DNA of 64,000 nt from Ectobius pallidus (taxonomy: Eukaryota; Arthropoda; Insecta; Blattodea; Ectobiidae), in assembly GCA_964059195.1 (NCBI GenBank), contig CAXKWD010000001.1:157592532-157656531 (forward strand), read 5' to 3'. Shown piece by piece: positions 48,001 to 53,663 of the stretch. Each line of letters opens with the position of its first letter. Position 1 is the stretch's first letter. The notes beneath the pieces are model-generated. The model worked only from the letters and a program-made list of their open reading frames with translations. It was not told the origin of the DNA and made no database searches. The position numbers were made by a program, and so were the translations under genes.

Positions 48001-51000
48001 ACTTTGAAAAACGAATTTATTTCTGCAGCTATATAGGTTCATTAAGTAGCTTCTGAGACTACTGCCCATTCCTACTCAACAGATGGCACCTCTGTGCTAG
48101 TGGACATTCTGAACAAAGGGAATAGAGTAGAGTGGGCGGTATTCTTTTCGAGAGTATTTGCAGTAAGCCACGAAACTGATATTTTCCAAATTTTAGAACT
48201 ATAACAAGCTTATATAAAAACATGCATTTGCATAGAAATCCTATATTTACTTATAAGTTAAAAATTAGGGCATCGTCAATCAGTCCATAACAATCCTCAT
48301 AGCATATTTTAAGTTATGTTTTAATACATACCCATAATTCCTGGTATGAAAAGTAAGTTGTGTGGCCCATTCCCAATTTTCAAGCAGTTGACTCGAATGT
48401 CATCACCAAGGTCAATTTTTTGCTCATTCTGGAATCATTAATAAAGTTGTAGAAGTACCGGGTAGTTATAAAACGAATGGTAATAGTAACAGAATCATTA
48501 CCAGTTGTTGCTGCAGCAGTACCATGAATAGCAGGAACAGTTGTTGTAAGGGCAAGTGTACAGGAATAGAAGCAGCATTGCCATTCTGATCTGATTTTCC
48601 TGTAACCTCTATGGTGAGGCATAAGGGCCTCCAAGTGGAGGTTTCAGTACCTAGACTAATTTTGTTATGCTTATTTTCTGTGAGAGGACAGAGGGACAGG
48701 TGGTAAGCCAATCACCTCACAAACCTTCTCAGGAAACTAAGGTACTTCTTGGACTTGAAAGGGCGTGAAATTTTGTCCAGAGACTCTAATTTAGTCTTGG
48801 ATTTCTTTAACGTGCCATAAATCTATGACACGCCCCCCCCCCCCAGAGGACTCTGTACCCAGGATTTTTACATCCTGAAAAAACCATCAACTGCCAGAGC
48901 ATTGCCATAATGATAGTATTTAACAATAGTTACTTCATGGTAGCATAGCTAGTTGTAATAACGAAAGAAAATTTTGTACATTCAACCTTCCCTTCCCCCA
49001 CCACAAAAATTATTTAGCCTTTTCTCAACTAATACAAAGCTTACAGCGATGAATAAAATGTCAGTGGATAAAATTTGTTACAGACTTCCAACCTATCATA
49101 CTCACTACTCATTGTTTGCAAAGCTTTAAGTCATGCATTTGCATGAGGCTGAGAGAACTGAATATACACTCCCTGCAATATGACCTCTTTTTCTATATGA
49201 AATTGTGAAGTAAGAAAATGATATTGTTCATGACCAGGGTAGAAAAAATTATACAATTGCTACATAGGCACCGACTTTGGGAGCCAAGGTGCTTTCTGGC
49301 CCCAACAATTTTTAATTTTCATTATATTTAAGGCCTATATGTATAACTAATATCAAGCTAATTCTTGCTCCCTAATAATATTTTCAAATCGACACTTCTA
49401 GAGTGCTTCACATTAGAGATTTATTTTACATGGTTTTCTTATTTATGATTTAGAGCAGGCCTATGCAATTTTGCAGAAACTGGGGGCCAATTTCATTTAG
49501 ACAAGTTATCTTAAGGGCCAAACCAAAATTGATTTTTGTTCATATTAGCTTAACCAGTTGCTTATCACTGACTCACAGTAGATGTTATAAACATTTTAAA
49601 AGTAGTATGACAAAAAAGAGAACAATTGAGCCATGTTTTATGTTATAACATGGCGTTTTTTAAAACTGTGAAATATTACGTATGGTGCAAGGTTCTTTGT
49701 TAATTTTGAAATATTATTTTGTTTTTTATAATTCTGAAATGTCCTGTTGGCATATAAACACCGTTTATTATAATTGTGAAATATTATGTTTAGTGCAAGG
49801 GTATTTTTATTGTGAATTTTGTTTTTTAATTTGTGAAATATTATGTATGGTGCAAGGGTCATTGGCATGCGCTGCGGGGAAGGTGCATGGGGCAGCGGCC
49901 AGGCGGGAAAGGCATGAGGGGTAGCAGTCAGGCAGGGAAAGTGGATATGCTGATAGAAGGGGGAGCAGGTTGTGGCGCATACTACTAACTTGCCAAGTGT
50001 TTGATTTGCAAAATATTATAGATATATAAGCTTTCATGAACCACAGATTATTGTCTCTGTTGGACATTACATGAGAATATTATAGGAGAAAAATTCCTCC
50101 GACACTGGGACTTGAACCCAGGACCTTTGGCTATTCGCGCCAATGCTCTACCAACTGAGCTAAGCCGGAGTTCAATTCACAGCGCCGGATGGAACCTCTC
50201 TCCTATGACTGATTGCCCTAATGGTCTACCTCACAGACAGACAAGTTATGTCATATGCAGTACTGTGAGGCACACTAATTAGTGATTTTTGTGACCGGGC
50301 TCCCACTGTTATTGTACAGTTGACATTCAAGATAGATATATAAGCTTTCATGAACCACAGATTATTGTCTCTGTTGGACATTACATGAGAATATTATAGG
50401 AGAAAAATTCCTCCGACACTGGGACTTGAACCCAGGACCTTTGGCTATTCGCGCCAATGCTCTACCAACTGAGCTAAGCCGGAGTTCAATTCACAGCGCC
50501 GGATGGAACCTCCATCCGGCGCTGTGAATTGAACTCCGCCTCCATCCGGCGCTGTGAATTGAACTCCGGCTTAGCTCAGTTGGTAGAGCATTGGCGCGAA
50601 TAGCCAAAGGTCCTGGGTTCAAGTCCCAGTGTCGGAGGAATTTTTTTCTCCTATAATATTCTCATGTAATGTCCAACAGAGACAATAATCTGTGGTTCAT
50701 GAAAGCTTATATATCTATCTTGAATGTCAACTGTACAATAACAGTGGGAGCCCGGTCACAAAAATCACTAATTAGTGTGCCTCACAGTACTGCATGTGAC
50801 ATAACTTGTCTGTCTGTGAGGTAGACCATTAGGGCAATCAGTCATAGGAGAGAGGTTCCATCCGGCGCTGTGAATTGAACTCCGGCTTAGCTCAGTTGGT
50901 AGAGCATTGGCGCGAATAGCCAAAGGTCCTGGGTTCAAGTCCCAGTGTCGGAGGAATTTTTCTCCTATAATATTCTCATGTAATGTCCAACAGAGACAAT

Positions 51001-53613
51001 AATCTGTGGTTCATGAAAGCTTATATATCTATCTTGAATGTCAACTGTACAATAACAGTGGGAGCCCGGTCACAAAAATCACTAATTAGTGTGCCTCACA
51101 GTACTGCATATGACATAACTTGTCTGTCTGTGAAGTAGACCATTAGGGCAATCAGTCATAGGAGAGAGGTTCCATCCGGCGCTGTGAATTGAACTCCGGC
51201 TTAGCTCAGTTGGTAGAGCATTGGCGCGAATAGCCAAAGGTCCTGGGTTCAAGTCCCAGTGTCGGAGGAATTTTTCTCCTATAATATTCTCTTGCAAAAT
51301 ATTGTTCTTGTCACATCAGTTCACCATTTCGATGACGTAATAGAATATAATTATTGAGAAAAAGCCACCTGACCAGTGAGATTAGTAGTTCCTAATGTTA
51401 ATAAGTGTAACACAAAAGAGTCCTGCAGTTATTTTTGAAAAATTTCACATTAAAAAATGCATTTTCACAAAGACATATGCTTCCAAACACACACATGATC
51501 CGAAGATCAAAATTTCTCAACTGCAAAACTTGTCATCTGAAAAAAGTCTGAAAATTTATCTCCTTTTCTGTTCTGTTTTGAAGAAATGGTTCAGCTTGAA
51601 ATCATTGGGTACAGTAGTTTAGGTTGAAACTCTGATAGTTGATCCTATAATGTCCACTTTCAAGGGATTGTCACCAAAAAAAATAAATAAAGAGACAGTT
51701 TATGCTTTATGTTTTAAAAATCAGTATATCTACAAGAAAATTCTTGAATAATCATTTTAATAACCTCATAAATGAAAATAATTCACTTCCTCTATTTCAC
51801 TTGATGAAACTTAGAAAAATGGAAAATGTGTCAAATTATTTTTTTCTTCAAAATTTGACCTCAATAGATTTGCAACTTTTGCCCATGGTCACGGGCACTG
51901 CCTTAACTTGATACCAAATTATTTATTAAGTTTTCTTCTTATTTATAAAGTTTGTTTCTCAGGCCGCTAGTAATAACATCAGGTACAAAGGTAGCATTGT
52001 AATAGCACAAAAGTGAACATAGCACTAATCTCAGAAGGATTTATTTCTAAAGTGATGTATCTCCGTTTGGGATTTTTAGCATATGACTTCTTTTTGCTTT
52101 AGTACAATAATAAAAACCCATTAGCTATTAATCTTACCATGCAGAAATCATATTTAAAAAATATTTCAAACATCTTTTCTTCATTGTAGTACAGTATTAA
52201 TAACATAAGGCTTAAGGCATTTTCCTTTTTAGTTGTATACATAGATATCTCCAAGCCTGCCAAGCAATATATTGCTTTATAGCCTGTTTATCTGCATCAT
52301 TTCATAATACATATACAGTGAAACCTCGGCAAGATGCTCTTCAAGGGGCATATTAGTGTATTACATGGGACTGTATATTAGCGAGAGTGGGACCTTTTTA
52401 GGTTTTAAAAATTTTAAGAGAAAGATATGAATCAGAGTAAACATTTTTTTAAGCAAATTAAAGATTAAGTATTGTAATTACGCTGAGGGGCACTAACAAA
52501 TCACTTCGCAGTTCTACACAAGTTCAAGTCTTCACTGACAATGCGATTTAAAACTGGCAGCAGGAGGACCGTGGAGGACTGAATCCGTGTTCTGAATAGT
52601 CCTCCAGATACTCAAGAGTTGATTCCATTCTATTGTATCCAACAATCAAAGACCCTCTGATAGAAATCCAGGACAGGGGCCAATAAGTATTAAGGTATTA
52701 AATTAAAAAAAAATTAAATATTACAAAAATCGAAGACTCCAATAAGTCCTTGAACATGCGGGCACTAATGGTAAATGTGCTGCAGACACTATCGGTAATT
52801 GTAGAAGTCCGGAAAATGTTTTCTCAGCATCCTTAAAAGCACAGTATTTTAGAATTTTTGGGAGACAAAAAGAGTGTTTAAATGGGATGACATGCATATT
52901 AAGGGGTGGATTTTATATAGTTTTATGTAATGATGTCAAGGGACTGGATGGAAAAGAGCTTATAATGCGGGATAGCGTAACAAACGGGGATGTATTATCA
53001 GGGTCTCACATATTAATTACATCCTCTGTAACTTTTAGGATTTTCTAGTATTGGTTGACTAAACAATTAACATTCATGTTTTATTTTGTTCTATTTTTGC
53101 ATATTTATTGAATTACACATGGCTTGCTTCATTTAATTTGAGTATATGTTCTATAAGTCTGCCACCATGGGTGAGTTGCTAGTGTGACTGCCAGCCACCT
53201 GGGCGGCCCAGGTTTGATTTCCAGTCGGGTTGGGGATTTTACAGAGATGTAAAGTTTCCTTCCAGGGCCAGGACTGGGTGTTGTGTCCTCATTCCCATCC
53301 TGCAAAAGGGTCTGGCCACCCTACGCGATGTCATCTGGCCTAGTGTCCCTCGGTCGGGCCGTGGGCCTCCCTCCCAGGGCAGGACCGGCCTCCATGCCAA
53401 ACACTTCATCATCATCATGTTTTATAAACAATAACAACAACCAGATATAACTAATGTTAATTTCATAAATTGATGTTAACTAACCTGGGTTACCTGATAT
53501 TTTGAGGATATGAATGAAGAGAAGCAGCTCTTCCTAAAGAGAATGCTGGTTCCAGCAATATGACTACACAAGGAAGATGTCCTATTGATAAATATTTGCA
53601 CAGCTCTTCCCAT
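25773..53613 (-). CDS. BPHL: valacyclovir hydrolase-like alpha/beta hydrolase (BPHL homologue), complete CDS in six exons
   Basis: Exons 53618-53494 (ATG at 53613), 48428-48332, 38714-38548, 34046-33893, 30547-30292 and 25875-25773 have GT/AG borders and join in phase into 897 nt, 298 residues; human BPHL has 291. Residues 1-40 are Arg/Ser-rich, without acidic residues before the fold, consistent with mitochondrial targeting. The oxyanion-strand loop is LLFIPGIMG. The nucleophile elbow is LGWSQGG (Ser141). The acid is in HGNEDPMID (Asp246) and the base in GGKHIIHH (His274). BPHL hydrolyses amino-acid esters and homocysteine thiolactone in mammals; that role is inferred here by homology. The usual DPRGYG strand reads MEQLGYG. 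Introns are 3.7-9.6 kb, packed with transposons. No truncation or stop in the CDS. Confidence 0.92.
25999..26045. repeat. poly(T) tract of about 47 bp
   Basis: An uninterrupted T run, the longest homopolymer in the window, inside the BPHL intron next to the terminal exon. It may be the poly(A) tail of an unrecognised minus-strand insertion or an expansion; its length is likely to vary. Confidence 0.9.
26392..26713 (-). repeat. SINE-A copy with 16-bp TSD, minus orientation
   Basis: Full-length SINE-A: on the plus strand its tail comes first (AAACTAAACTAAACT) and its head last (CTAACCACAAGACCACGCC). TSD TGTAAAGATCTTCTAA at 26376-26391 and 26714-26729 is exact. It inserted in the hAT element, so it is younger than that element. 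Confidence 0.9.
26825..26976 (+). repeat. LINE 3' UTR fragment with (ATT)n tail
   Basis: It ends CACTGGATCAATAAAGTATT followed by about ten ATT units, the form of Jockey/CR1-like LINE tails in this window. No coding part. Confidence 0.6.
28748..29032. mobile_element. MITE with CATAGGCGTA TIR and 8-bp TSD
   Basis: TIR CATAGGCGTA is perfect at both ends and continues imperfectly to a GGGGGGG or CCCCCCC block. TGTAAGAG at 28740-28747 and 29033-29040 is an exact 8-bp TSD. With the element and one TSD removed the LINE-D protein reads on (SYVRVCYLAFF), which confirms the borders. 8-bp TSDs fit hAT, but the TIR is not a standard hAT end. Confidence 0.88.
29104..29530 (+). repeat. two successive LINE 3' UTR insertions
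   Basis: Two similar 3' ends follow each other: one ends GGGGTTTAACGACAATAAAA with a (TTAT)n tail at about 29240-29261, the other ends GGTTTAATGACAAGAAAATA with a (TTA)n tail at 29514-29530. Both have the word CTGACTTT(A/G)TCTA upstream, so they come from related LINEs. They separate the YGLIL and WGAA parts of LINE-D. Confidence 0.7.
30042..30096. repeat. (ATT)n microsatellite, tail of LINE-D
   Basis: Imperfect TTA units right after the LINE-D 3' UTR. It is about 195 bp from the BPHL exon at 30292-30547. Confidence 0.85.
30292..30547 (-). CDS. BPHL: BPHL exon 5 (lid helices, catalytic Asp)
   Basis: 256 nt, acceptor TTACAG, donor CCAG/GTATGA. It encodes the cap region (RDVNNLSAYMRNN..YFEKCWENSF) and CPTLVLHGNEDPMIDPEHP with the catalytic Asp. 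A more downstream acceptor (TTTCAG) would lose phase with exon 4, so the start at 30547 was chosen. Confidence 0.9.
30960..31571 (+). pseudogene. LINE 3' end with (TTTA)n tail
   Basis: A short frame ends FSFYNVNKFFQSSFKDL-stop at 31190, preceded by HQGIKLYNKLPNSFKKLDPK, the usual C-terminus of this LINE group. The 3' UTR ends GGTGAATAAATTTA with TTTA repeats at 31546-31571. No RT motifs. Confidence 0.72.
31575..31750 (-). pseudogene. hAT transposase C-terminal fragment (ZMYM/TTF-like type)
   Basis: On the minus strand a degenerate frame reads LPVTASTAERSVLKLK, a stop, then IKNYLRSIMSQQRLSTFSV. This is the hAT dimerisation segment (LPVTsasAERSFSkLKlIKtyLRstMsqeRL). One stop splits it and no TIR was found. 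Confidence 0.65.
31760..32715. other. BPHL intron, nothing recognised apart from a LINE-like tail
   Basis: Near 32616-32640 the minus strand reads GGGGAATAAAGATTTAATTTC, which may be the 3' end of a minus-strand LINE. Otherwise I see no feature. Confidence 0.3.
32721..33003. mobile_element. small TIR element (15-bp perfect inverted ends)
   Basis: AGTCACCTAATGTAA at 32721-32735 is the exact reverse complement of 32989-33003. The unit is 283 bp with no coding region. No TSD could be identified, so it may be half of a decayed element. Confidence 0.5.
33276..33360. repeat. tandem palindrome, TATATGTAGGCCTACATATA
   Basis: A perfect palindrome of about 26 bp centred on AGGCCT occurs twice in tandem, followed by a partial third unit (ATATATATGTACATATA). 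It could extrude as a cruciform and is likely to be unstable. Confidence 0.8.
33893..34046 (-). CDS. BPHL: BPHL exon 4 (nucleophile elbow)
   Basis: 154 nt, acceptor TTCTTCAG, donor AGT/GTAAGT. It encodes ELGAGTYSVLGWSQGGISAM, then AAKYPSLVEKLVIWGSNSYI, a close match to the family around the nucleophile (GWSxGG) and the following strand. Confidence 0.92.
34060..34687. other. BPHL intron, nothing recognised
   Basis: AT-rich intron sequence between exon 4 and the hAT element; no feature recognised. Confidence 0.4.
34696..35704 (+). mobile_element. internally deleted hAT element, 8-bp TSD
   Basis: TIR TAGGGCTAGGATTTTTATGA at both ends, and an exact 8-bp TSD GTTATTAT at 34688-34695 and 35705-35712. 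It contains the start of a transposase (zinc finger) and its C-terminal end, joined by an internal deletion. Subterminal GGTCATATT words repeat. It is 1009 bp long, non-autonomous. Confidence 0.9.
35079..35345 (+). pseudogene. hAT N-terminal zinc finger (CGGBP1-like), 88 codons
   Basis: The frame MPKVKESVQVKLTQYVSQYG, WIDGKILYCKLCDLRVTAEK, VQQHVATANHKRG has a C-x2-C and H-x5-H pair, the BED-like finger of CGGBP1-related hAT transposases. The middle (DDE/RNase H fold) is gone. Just after the stop, another frame at about 35333-35400 reads GSVEVERSFSEYKALFSDNR, the hAT dimerisation motif (SxExERSFSxYK). So the element keeps both ends of the gene and lost the catalytic centre. Confidence 0.82.
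35881..36194 (+). repeat. SINE-A copy, plus orientation
   Basis: Head GTGGTTAGCATCGCTGG and GGGTTCAATCCCCGG, body and (TTTAG) tail as in the copy at 5112. The flanks TTAGTACTTT (35867-35876) and TTAGTGCTTT (36195-36204) suggest a TSD with one mismatch. It lies in the BPHL intron. Confidence 0.85.
37231..37516. mobile_element. MITE with TAGGGTAGCCACC-type ends and direct repeat TAATAACAAT
   Basis: Inverted ends (left GGTAGCCACCT, right AGGTGGCAATGC) are flanked by TAATAACAAT at 37221-37230 and 37517-37526. Eight of these bases would be the TSD of a hAT. Removing the element restores the LINE-F reading frame. 286 bp, non-coding. Confidence 0.8.
37754..37941. mobile_element. hAT-like MITE with 8-bp TSD AATAGTTT
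   Basis: TIR CAGTGGTGGATGCAG on the left and, reversed, CAGTGGCGGACACAG on the right. The 8-bp TSD AATAGTTT is at 37746-37753 and 37942-37949. 188 bp, non-coding, within the LINE-F 3' UTR. Confidence 0.87.
38035..38395 (-). repeat. tRNA-derived SINE (SINE-C), minus orientation
   Basis: On the minus strand a tRNA-like head has GGTTGAGGCACTGCTC and the B box GGGTTCGATTCCC, followed by a body of about 280 bp and a tail of AGTAA units (TTACT on the plus strand at 38035-38058). Its sequence differs from SINE-A. The BPHL exon at 38548 is 150 bp away. Confidence 0.78.
38548..38714 (-). CDS. BPHL: BPHL exon 3
   Basis: 167 nt, acceptor AACTACAG, donor GCAG/GTTAGG. It encodes GTIWNDYRPQIDGFDKEMFT, VVMEQLGYGRSRPPDREC and the helix before the nucleophile strand. 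GYGxSRPPDR is a hallmark of BPHL. The DPR usually before GYG is replaced by MEQL. Confidence 0.9.
38770..40465. other. BPHL intron, nothing recognised
   Basis: Very AT-rich, with a short tandem of AATGTAAAATAAT-like units at 39600-39655. No element ends or coding signals recognised in 1.7 kb. Confidence 0.4.
40472..41240 (+). repeat. minisatellite-bearing repeat, five units of about 155 bp
   Basis: A leader (GGTACTTTATGAGATTGTGT, then GTCTGTCTGTGTGTCTGTC) is followed by about five diverged units. Each has CGGATTTT(C/T)ATGAAACTTGG, TATTGATATTGA(C/A)CAAAT and (A)CCGGTACCGGAGTAA. The same leader and units occur at 61866-62215, so this is a dispersed family. Similar leader-microsatellite layouts occur in HINE elements, but no Helentron ends were found here. 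Confidence 0.75.
41409..41485 (+). repeat. SINE head fragment
   Basis: CCCAGGTGGCCGAGATGGTAATG..TTGG and a B-box-like CATGGTTCAAATTT form a tRNA-like head that ends in a T run. No body follows. Confidence 0.35.
41662..42352 (+). pseudogene. RTE-like LINE, C-terminal 180 codons and tail
   Basis: The frame KEIHRRITQSWKAFWSLKYI, VLTYGCQTWAL, KMERKIIGITLKDRVSNKAL and PGRPRRRWADTFQQKLGVNW is the end of an endonuclease-RT of the RTE type, like 22731-23003. Stop at 42200. The 3' end has (ATTC)n at 42341-42357. 5'-truncated; no RT core. The C-terminal part is unbroken. Confidence 0.8.
42470..43815 (+). pseudogene. LINE-G, RT core to 3' end
   Basis: The copy opens at YDFSRAFDTISHVTLADKL (first catalytic Asp), then KHGVPQGSILGPILF. 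After a frameshift near 42735 it reads SYLYADDLALTAV with the YADD box intact, then FLGIVLQGGLNWSSHV, SHLTYGTLLWGNCSS and a C-terminus ending FFEVAKNFK at 43566. The 3' UTR ends in (GAATAT)n at 43793-43815. Apart from one frameshift and 5' truncation the rest is open. Confidence 0.85.
43820..44480. other. BPHL intron, nothing recognised
   Basis: AT-rich sequence without recognised ends or frames. Confidence 0.4.
44560..44790 (+). repeat. old tRNA-like SINE remnant
   Basis: A B-box-like GTGGATTCAAACCCC at about 44627 is followed by a body with GGGGTTTTTCC and CTTTCCTTCCACC. Similar body words occur after the SINE head at 55310-55500 (GGGTTTCAGGGTTTTACC). Diverged, no TSD. Confidence 0.35.
44810..45762 (-). 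mobile_element. hAT element with exact 8-bp TSD, internally deleted
   Basis: TIRs CAGTCCTTTCCAACT (left) and, reversed, CAGGCCTTTCCAACT (right) are flanked by TTTTAAAC at 44802-44809 and 45763-45770, an exact 8-bp hAT TSD. On the minus strand it holds decayed transposase: QWVADLAFLVDVTSYLNDLN (about 45655-45595), KMQNLLFKDQLKARN (about 45520), and the dimerisation part TTYACEQMFLIMNLNKSKTR then TSLSDVALEAVF (about 45163-45070). This type matches GTF2I-repeat/ZBED5-like hAT proteins. Several stops and a lost N-terminus make it inactive. Confidence 0.88.
45775..46320 (-). pseudogene. second hAT fragment next to the first
   Basis: The minus-strand frame 46202-45924 ends LIYIKKNFPKFSTAITKLEA and MGLSFGQFSRDY, matching the pre-dimerisation region of CGGBP1-type hAT transposases (DLxyIksNF..aItkLE..GL). 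The sequence is AT-rich with AATATGCA words on both arms. TAGGGTTGTCATATAAAG near 45782 looks like the left TIR; the right end is doubtful. No TSD. Confidence 0.55.
46348..48139. mobile_element. 1.8-kb TIR element with internal tandem repeats
   Basis: Imperfect inverted ends of about 75 bp: left CCGTCCACTCCCTGTCTTTT and right, reversed, CCGCCCACTCTACTCTATTC; both continue to a (T)GAG(C/T)AGGA(G/A)TGGGCAG block. TA flanks both ends. The interior has three poly-G tracts, a 145-bp tandem repeat (47085-47492), a degenerate TTTTGGATTTTT repeat and a 23-bp direct repeat AATTTCGTGACGATTTTGAG at about 47785 and 47809. No transposase recognised. Confidence 0.6.
47085..47492 (+). repeat. three tandem copies of a 145-bp unit
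   Basis: Each unit starts TAGGTAA(C/T).TTTCTT, contains CATGTCTTAGAGTAT(A/G)G and GCGTAAAATGTGATTT, and the first two end with a (G/C)TGGACxCCC word. The copies are about 85-90 percent alike by eye. Confidence 0.8.
48332..48428 (-). CDS. BPHL: BPHL exon 2
   Basis: 97 nt, acceptor ATTCCAG, donor ATGG/GTATGT. It encodes NEQKIDLGDDIRVNCLKIGN and GPHNLLFIPGIMG, the first strands of the fold and the oxyanion loop. Confidence 0.88.
48435..49425. other. BPHL intron 1, nothing recognised
   Basis: No feature apart from a C-homopolymer at about 48833-48845. Confidence 0.4.
49650..49870 (+). repeat. degenerate tandem repeat with TGTGAAATATTA words
   Basis: The words (T)(G/A)TGAAATATTA(T/C)GT and GGTGCAAGG(G/T)T recur at about 49670, 49720, 49775 and 49840 with spacing of 50-65 bp. 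It precedes the GC-richer block at 49860-49980. Confidence 0.5.
50097..50169 (-). tRNA. tRNA-like gene 1 (anticodon position GAA, atypical loop)
   Basis: 73 nt with a full cloverleaf: acceptor stem TCCGGCT/TGTCGGA (one G-T and one mismatch), TA at 8-9, D stem GCTC/GAGC, anticodon stem TTGGC/GCCAA, T arm CTGGG-TTCAAGT-CCCAG and discriminator G. The anticodon loop GCGAATA would read GAA (Phe) but has C at position 33 and T at 37, both non-canonical. A T5 run follows four bases after the 3' end. Probably not a decoding tRNA. Confidence 0.65.
50411..50483 (-). tRNA. tRNA-like gene 2
   Basis: Same 73-nt cloverleaf as gene 1, 314 bp away on the same strand. It is the unit next to the inversion point; only 26 bp of its upstream spacer remain before the sequence turns round. 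Confidence 0.65.
50565..50637 (+). tRNA. tRNA-like gene 3
   Basis: Same cloverleaf on the plus strand, first after the inversion point. Its 3' flank has a run of seven T (AATTTTTTTCTCC), longer than the T5 of the other units. Confidence 0.65.
50881..50953 (+). tRNA. tRNA-like gene 4
   Basis: Same cloverleaf, 316 bp after gene 3. The spacer upstream differs from that of gene 5 by single bases, so these are separate copies rather than an exact assembly repeat. Confidence 0.65.
51195..51267 (+). tRNA. tRNA-like gene 5
   Basis: Same cloverleaf, 314 bp after gene 4. Its 3' spacer is cut after ATAATATTCT, where the 12-bp flanking repeat begins. Confidence 0.65.
51304..52315. other. BPHL intron 1, nothing recognised
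   Basis: AT-rich sequence with short spurious frames and no recognised element. Confidence 0.4.
52319..53012. mobile_element. possible pogo/Tigger-like remnant
   Basis: The left end, TA then CAGTGAAACCTCGGC, is a pogo-type terminal sequence. The matching right end is not intact: near 52970-53012 the sequence still reads GGGGATGTATTATCAGGGTC, which echoes the left arm in reverse. No transposase motif was recognised. Confidence 0.35.
53160..53425 (+). repeat. tRNA-derived SINE (SINE-B)
   Basis: The head has GGGTGAGTTGCTAGTGTG and CCAGGTTTGATTTCC, A- and B-box-like. A GC-rich body of about 200 bp follows (GGGTCTGGCCACCC, TCCCTCGGTCGGGCC) and the end is (CAT)n. It differs from SINE-A and SINE-C. 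It ends 70 bp before the BPHL exon at 53494. Confidence 0.65.
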
Positions 53614-53618
53614 TTTCC
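53494..53618 (-). CDS. BPHL: BPHL exon with start codon (mitochondrial-type presequence)
   Basis: Acceptor TTTACAG, five untranslated bases, ATG at 53613-53611, donor CAG/GTAACC. It encodes MGRAVQIFINRTSSLCSHIA and ends FRKSCFSSFISSKYQ: several Arg/Lys and Ser, no Asp or Glu. The acceptor implies an upstream non-coding exon, which I could not place. The N-terminus is poorly conserved between species, so this exon is less certain than the others. Confidence 0.72.
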
Positions 53619-53663
53619 CTGTAAAGTTATTTAAAAAATATGAAATTTCAGGTGTATAATCTA

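Larger units (their letters stand above)
50018..51291. mobile_element. inverted array of five tRNA-like units with 12-bp TSD
   Basis: Two units in minus orientation (tRNA-like parts at 50097-50169 and 50411-50483) are followed by three in plus orientation (50565-50637, 50881-50953, 51195-51267). Within each arm the period is 314-316 bp. The orientations meet at about 50510 with the 25-bp motif around CCATCCGGCGCTGTGAATTG duplicated. The block is flanked by TTGCAAAATATT at 50006-50017 and 51292-51303, an exact 12-bp direct repeat, which suggests that the whole block was inserted in one event or grew in place after insertion. It lies in BPHL intron 1. No protein-coding frame is credible. It may be a multimeric tRNA-related retroposon. 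Confidence 0.7.

Noticed and set aside
50097..51267. Functional tRNA-Phe gene cluster
   Set aside because: The anticodon position reads GAA, but C33 and T37, the inverted arrangement and the flanking direct repeat argue against ordinary decoding tRNA genes; kept as tRNA-like.
50018..51291. CRISPR-like array
   Set aside because: The repeats are 314-316 bp units with tRNA folds in a eukaryotic intron, with no short repeat-spacer pattern and no cas genes.
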